Of a DNA stretch of 64,000 bases, positions 61,839 through 64,000 are shown one piece after another (position 1 is the first letter of the stretch; every line of letters starts with the position of its first letter). The DNA comes from Thioalkalivibrio sp. ALJ24. Its GTDB lineage: Bacteria > Pseudomonadota > Gammaproteobacteria > Ectothiorhodospirales > Ectothiorhodospiraceae. The notes under the pieces were generated by a model. The model was given only the letters and a program-made list of their open reading frames with translations. It had not been told where the DNA came from and made no database searches. The translations under genes were made by a program, and so were the position numbers. The DNA is taken from contig NZ_KB898724.1 of NCBI RefSeq assembly GCF_000377785.1, positions 1-64,000 of the forward strand, written 5' to 3'.

Positions 61839-62792
61839 ATGCTCTCGCGGGTGGCAGAACGGGTGTACTGGATGGCGCGCTACGTGGAGCGGGCCGAGAA
61901 TACCGCGCGCATGGTCAAGGCCTTCAACCTGCTGACCCTGGACATGCCAAGGACCATGCAGCTGTCGTGGCGCGGACTGGTGTCGGTGACCGGCTACGAT
62001 GCCGAATTCGAGGCACGCTATCAGCGCGAGGACGAGCGCAACTGCGTGAAATTCCTGCTGGCGGATGACGACAACCCCGGGTCGGTGCTGTCGTCGCTGC
62101 GCGCGGCGCGCGAGAACGTCCGCACCACGCGGGACCTGGTGCCCTCGGAGGCCTGGGAGGTGATCAACGAGCTGTACCTGTACGCGCGCGATCACATCGA
62201 CCAGGGGATCACCCGCCGGGGGCGCTTCGAGTTTCTTTCCGAAGTGATCGAGCGCTGCCAGATGCTGACCGGACTGCTGGCCGGCAGCATGAGCCACGAT
62301 GCCGCCTACGAATTCATCCGCCTGGGGCGCAATCTCGAGCGCGCGGACATGACCACCCGTCAGGTGGATATCGGGGCGATGCGCCTGCTGTCGGATCAGG
62401 ATGAGCCGGCCGCTCCCTACCAGGGTCTTCTTTGGGCGTCGATCCTGCGTTCGATGGGCGGGTTCCAGATGTATCGGCTGCATGTGAAACGGCGCATCAA
62501 CGGCCCGGACGCGGTGCGGTTTCTGCTGCAGGACACGGCGTTCCCGCGCGCGGTCGCGCACGCCCTGGCCGAGGTGCAGTCGGCACTGGAACGGCTGCCG
62601 CGCAACGAGCTGTCACTGCGTCTGGTGTCCCAGGCGCGGCGTCACGCACTCAATGCGGACATTGACGAGCGGATCGCCGACGGCGGACTGCATGACTTCC
62701 TGGATGCGCTGCAGCAGGACGTGGCCGAGCTGCACACGGCCAACCAGCGGACCTGGTTCCTGTTTGCGGAGCAGGCCCCCGACGCGGCCTGA
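61839..62792 (+). CDS. Alpha-E domain protein
   Basis: This 317-residue all-helical protein (COG2307) begins with the canonical MLSRVAERVYWMARYVERAENTARMV. It has the repeated FIRLGRNLERADMTTRQVD and GFQMYRLHVKRR helices. It is the partner of the ATP-grasp protein: its ATG follows that gene's stop by one base and uses a GAGGAGG ribosome site inside it. Function is unknown; it may act with the ATP-grasp enzyme as a peptide ligase or modifier. Confidence 0.92.
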   Translation: MLSRVAERVYWMARYVERAENTARMVKAFNLLTLDMPRTMQLSWRGLVSVTGYDAEFEARYQREDERNCVKFLLADDDNPGSVLSSLRAARENVRTTRDLVPSEAWEVINELYLYARDHIDQGITRRGRFEFLSEVIERCQMLTGLLAGSMSHDAAYEFIRLGRNLERADMTTRQVDIGAMRLLSDQDEPAAPYQGLLWASILRSMGGFQMYRLHVKRRINGPDAVRFLLQDTAFPRAVAHALAEVQSALERLPRNELSLRLVSQARRHALNADIDERIADGGLHDFLDALQQDVAELHTANQRTWFLFAEQAPDAA

Positions 62793-62821
62793 GCGGGCCC
62801 GGAATCGCCCGGGCCGGCGGG

Positions 62822-63625
62822 TCAGGACTTCCGGCGCGCGCGGCGACTGACGCGGGTGCCGCGGTCCTTGCGCCCGTGGCGGTGCTCCCAGTCGAAGCGG
62901 GGGAGATCGGTGAAGGCCTTCTTCACGTTCTCGTCCCAGGCGTGGGTCAGCGAGCGCAGGTATTCGTCGTCCGCCTCGAGACAAAGATAGTGATCCATCT
63001 CCAGGGTGTCGCGTTCGTACACCAGCACCTCGATCGGCGGGCCGACGGTCAGGTTGGAGCGGATTGTGGAGTCGATCGAGACCAGGGCGCAGCGGGCCGC
63101 ATCGCCCAGCGAGGTCCCCGCATCGATGATGCGGTCGAGGATGGGCTTGCCGTACTTGCTCTCGCCGATCTGCAGGAACCGGGTTTTCTGCGAGGTGGTG
63201 ATGTAGTTGCCCTGCGGATAGACCAGATAGATGGCCGGATCCTCGCCGGCAATCTGGCCTCCGATGATCAGGGTTGCATCCCCCTTCATCCCTGATTTTG
63301 ACAGTGCCTCGGAGTGTTTTTCCTGCTCCTCGCGATTGATGCGGCCGAGGTATTCGGCGGCCTGAGACATGTGGTTCACGGTGGCCAGGCTGGTCTCGGC
63401 CGCGCCTTCGCTGCCGGCTTCCTCCATCTCCCGCTGCAGGCGGTGGACGACCGCCTGGGTGGTGGCCAGGTTACCGGCGGCGAGCACCACGAACAGGCGC
63501 TGTCCCTCCACCTCGAAGGTGTGCATCTTGGAGTAGGTGCTGACCTGGTCGACGCCGGCGTTGGTGCGCGAGTCGGAGGCGAACACCAGGCCTTCGTCCA
63601 GATCGATGGCGACACAGTAGGTCAT
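62822..63625 (-). CDS. Proteasome-like peptidase Anbu
   Basis: This 267-residue Ntn-hydrolase, ancestral-type beta subunit, starts MTYCVAIDLDEGLVFASDSRTNAG, with Thr2 as the probable nucleophile after Met removal. The conserved FLQIGESKYGKPILDRIID, GDAARCALVSIDSTIRSN and VGPPIEVLVYERDT blocks identify it. The C-terminal tail is basic (RHGRKDRGTRVSRRARRKS). It is convergent with the ATP-grasp/alpha-E pair with which it forms a conserved genomic neighbourhood. No ribosome site is visible, so the start rests on the invariant MTYC. Confidence 0.93.
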   Translation of the reverse strand: MTYCVAIDLDEGLVFASDSRTNAGVDQVSTYSKMHTFEVEGQRLFVVLAAGNLATTQAVVHRLQREMEEAGSEGAAETSLATVNHMSQAAEYLGRINREEQEKHSEALSKSGMKGDATLIIGGQIAGEDPAIYLVYPQGNYITTSQKTRFLQIGESKYGKPILDRIIDAGTSLGDAARCALVSIDSTIRSNLTVGPPIEVLVYERDTLEMDHYLCLEADDEYLRSLTHAWDENVKKAFTDLPRFDWEHRHGRKDRGTRVSRRARRKS

Positions 63626-63736
63626 CGGGCGGGCAAGTCCGGGCAGGGCGGAACTCGTGGATACTAGGCGCCGCCAGCGGGTGCGTCAACGCAGGCCGGG
63701 CCGTCGTATGGTCGGGCCCTTGCGGGGATCCCGGGG

Positions 63737-64000
63737 TCAGGTCTTCAGGATGCCGTTGGGGGCGTGGGTGCGCATCCAGTCGCGGACCATGTGGCCATAT
63801 TCGTGATCGTCCCTGCGGATGTGGTTCATCAGCCAGTCACGCAGGGTCTCGCCCAGTTCCGTGGCCACGTCCTGCCCGTCGGCGAAGTCATGCTGGTACT
63901 GGCGGATCCGGCGGCTGAAGGCCTCGTGTGCGTGGCGGTGCCGCTCCAGGGCCGGGTATTCCACGATCTCCAGCATCTCCTCCTCGAAGGCGAAGTGGGT
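63737..64000 (-). CDS. Bacteriohemerythrin, C-terminal part (cut by window edge)
   Basis: 88 codons run from the window edge to a TGA. THFAFEEEMLEIVEYP, the helix HRHAHEAFSRRIRQYQHDF, and LRDWLMNHIRRDDHEYG with its ending match the last three iron-binding helices of hemerythrin. The visible ligands are His and Glu in HFAFEEE, His in HRHAH, and His and Asp in NHIRRDD. It should bind oxygen at a di-iron centre. The N-terminal part, start and upstream region are outside the window. Confidence 0.9.
   Translation of the reverse strand, partial: THFAFEEEMLEIVEYPALERHRHAHEAFSRRIRQYQHDFADGQDVATELGETLRDWLMNHIRRDDHEYGHMVRDWMRTHAPNGILKT

Overview
The window is a contiguous piece of a high-GC gammaproteobacterial chromosome. 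Gene content points to the Ectothiorhodospiraceae, Thioalkalivibrio or a close relative: a Tat-exported HiPIP, the 1280-residue DUF3683 FAD/Fe-S oxidoreductase, very acidic proteins as in halophiles and haloalkaliphiles, and many sensory and c-di-GMP genes. No photosynthesis gene is seen. The taxon is an inference from gene content, not from a marker comparison. There is no rRNA, CRISPR array or phage module. The only mobile-element trace is a truncated transposase tail at the left edge.

Layout. 1-2.6 kb: IS3-type transposase tail, a decayed stretch, and a TPR protein with a C-terminal module best known from actinobacterial regulators. 2.9-6.7 kb: molybdate island modABC, a divergent rhodanese and a short ModE-type regulator, with a ModE-like palindrome in the divergent promoter region. 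6.9-16.4 kb: hrpB, small membrane proteins, DUF3617, a matrixin-like protease with a coiled-coil insert, FadL, MltF, a queuosine-mannosyltransferase-like enzyme and TetR. 16.4-31.1 kb: an unknown gene facing a TetR operator, HiPIP, a small outer-membrane barrel, a P-type ATPase, a lipoprotein cytochrome c coupled to an 11-residue-repeat protein, a glycosyltransferase, two diguanylate cyclases, a methyltransferase, a metal permease and cardiolipin synthase. 31.3-40.6 kb: parC, an EAL response regulator, a hybrid kinase with a FixL-type PAS domain, htpX behind a sigma-32-like promoter, and a metallo-beta-lactamase-fold enzyme.

40.7-45.3 kb is the most distinctive block. It holds a candidate small RNA with a CUCCUUU loop and a strong terminator, a sensor kinase with an NtrC-type regulator, nested palindromes, a near-consensus sigma-54 promoter, and two secreted low-complexity proteins. 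One of these is almost entirely Gly/Pro/Ala/Glu; the other carries DUF4168. This looks like a self-contained envelope-signalling circuit.

45.3-48 kb: rplM-rpsI, tRNA-Gln(CTG), a near-perfect direct duplication of the tRNA 3' end with its terminator, an MBL-fold hydrolase and a tiny DUF3096 protein. 48-55.3 kb: DUF3683 oxidoreductase, a double rhodanese lacking catalytic cysteines, DUF2905, rpiA and ilvA. 55.4-60.2 kb: motAB, an HDOD protein and an Aer-like chemoreceptor. 60.4-64 kb: an ATP-grasp/alpha-E pair with the proteasome-like peptidase Anbu, then the C-terminal part of a bacteriohemerythrin cut by the window edge.
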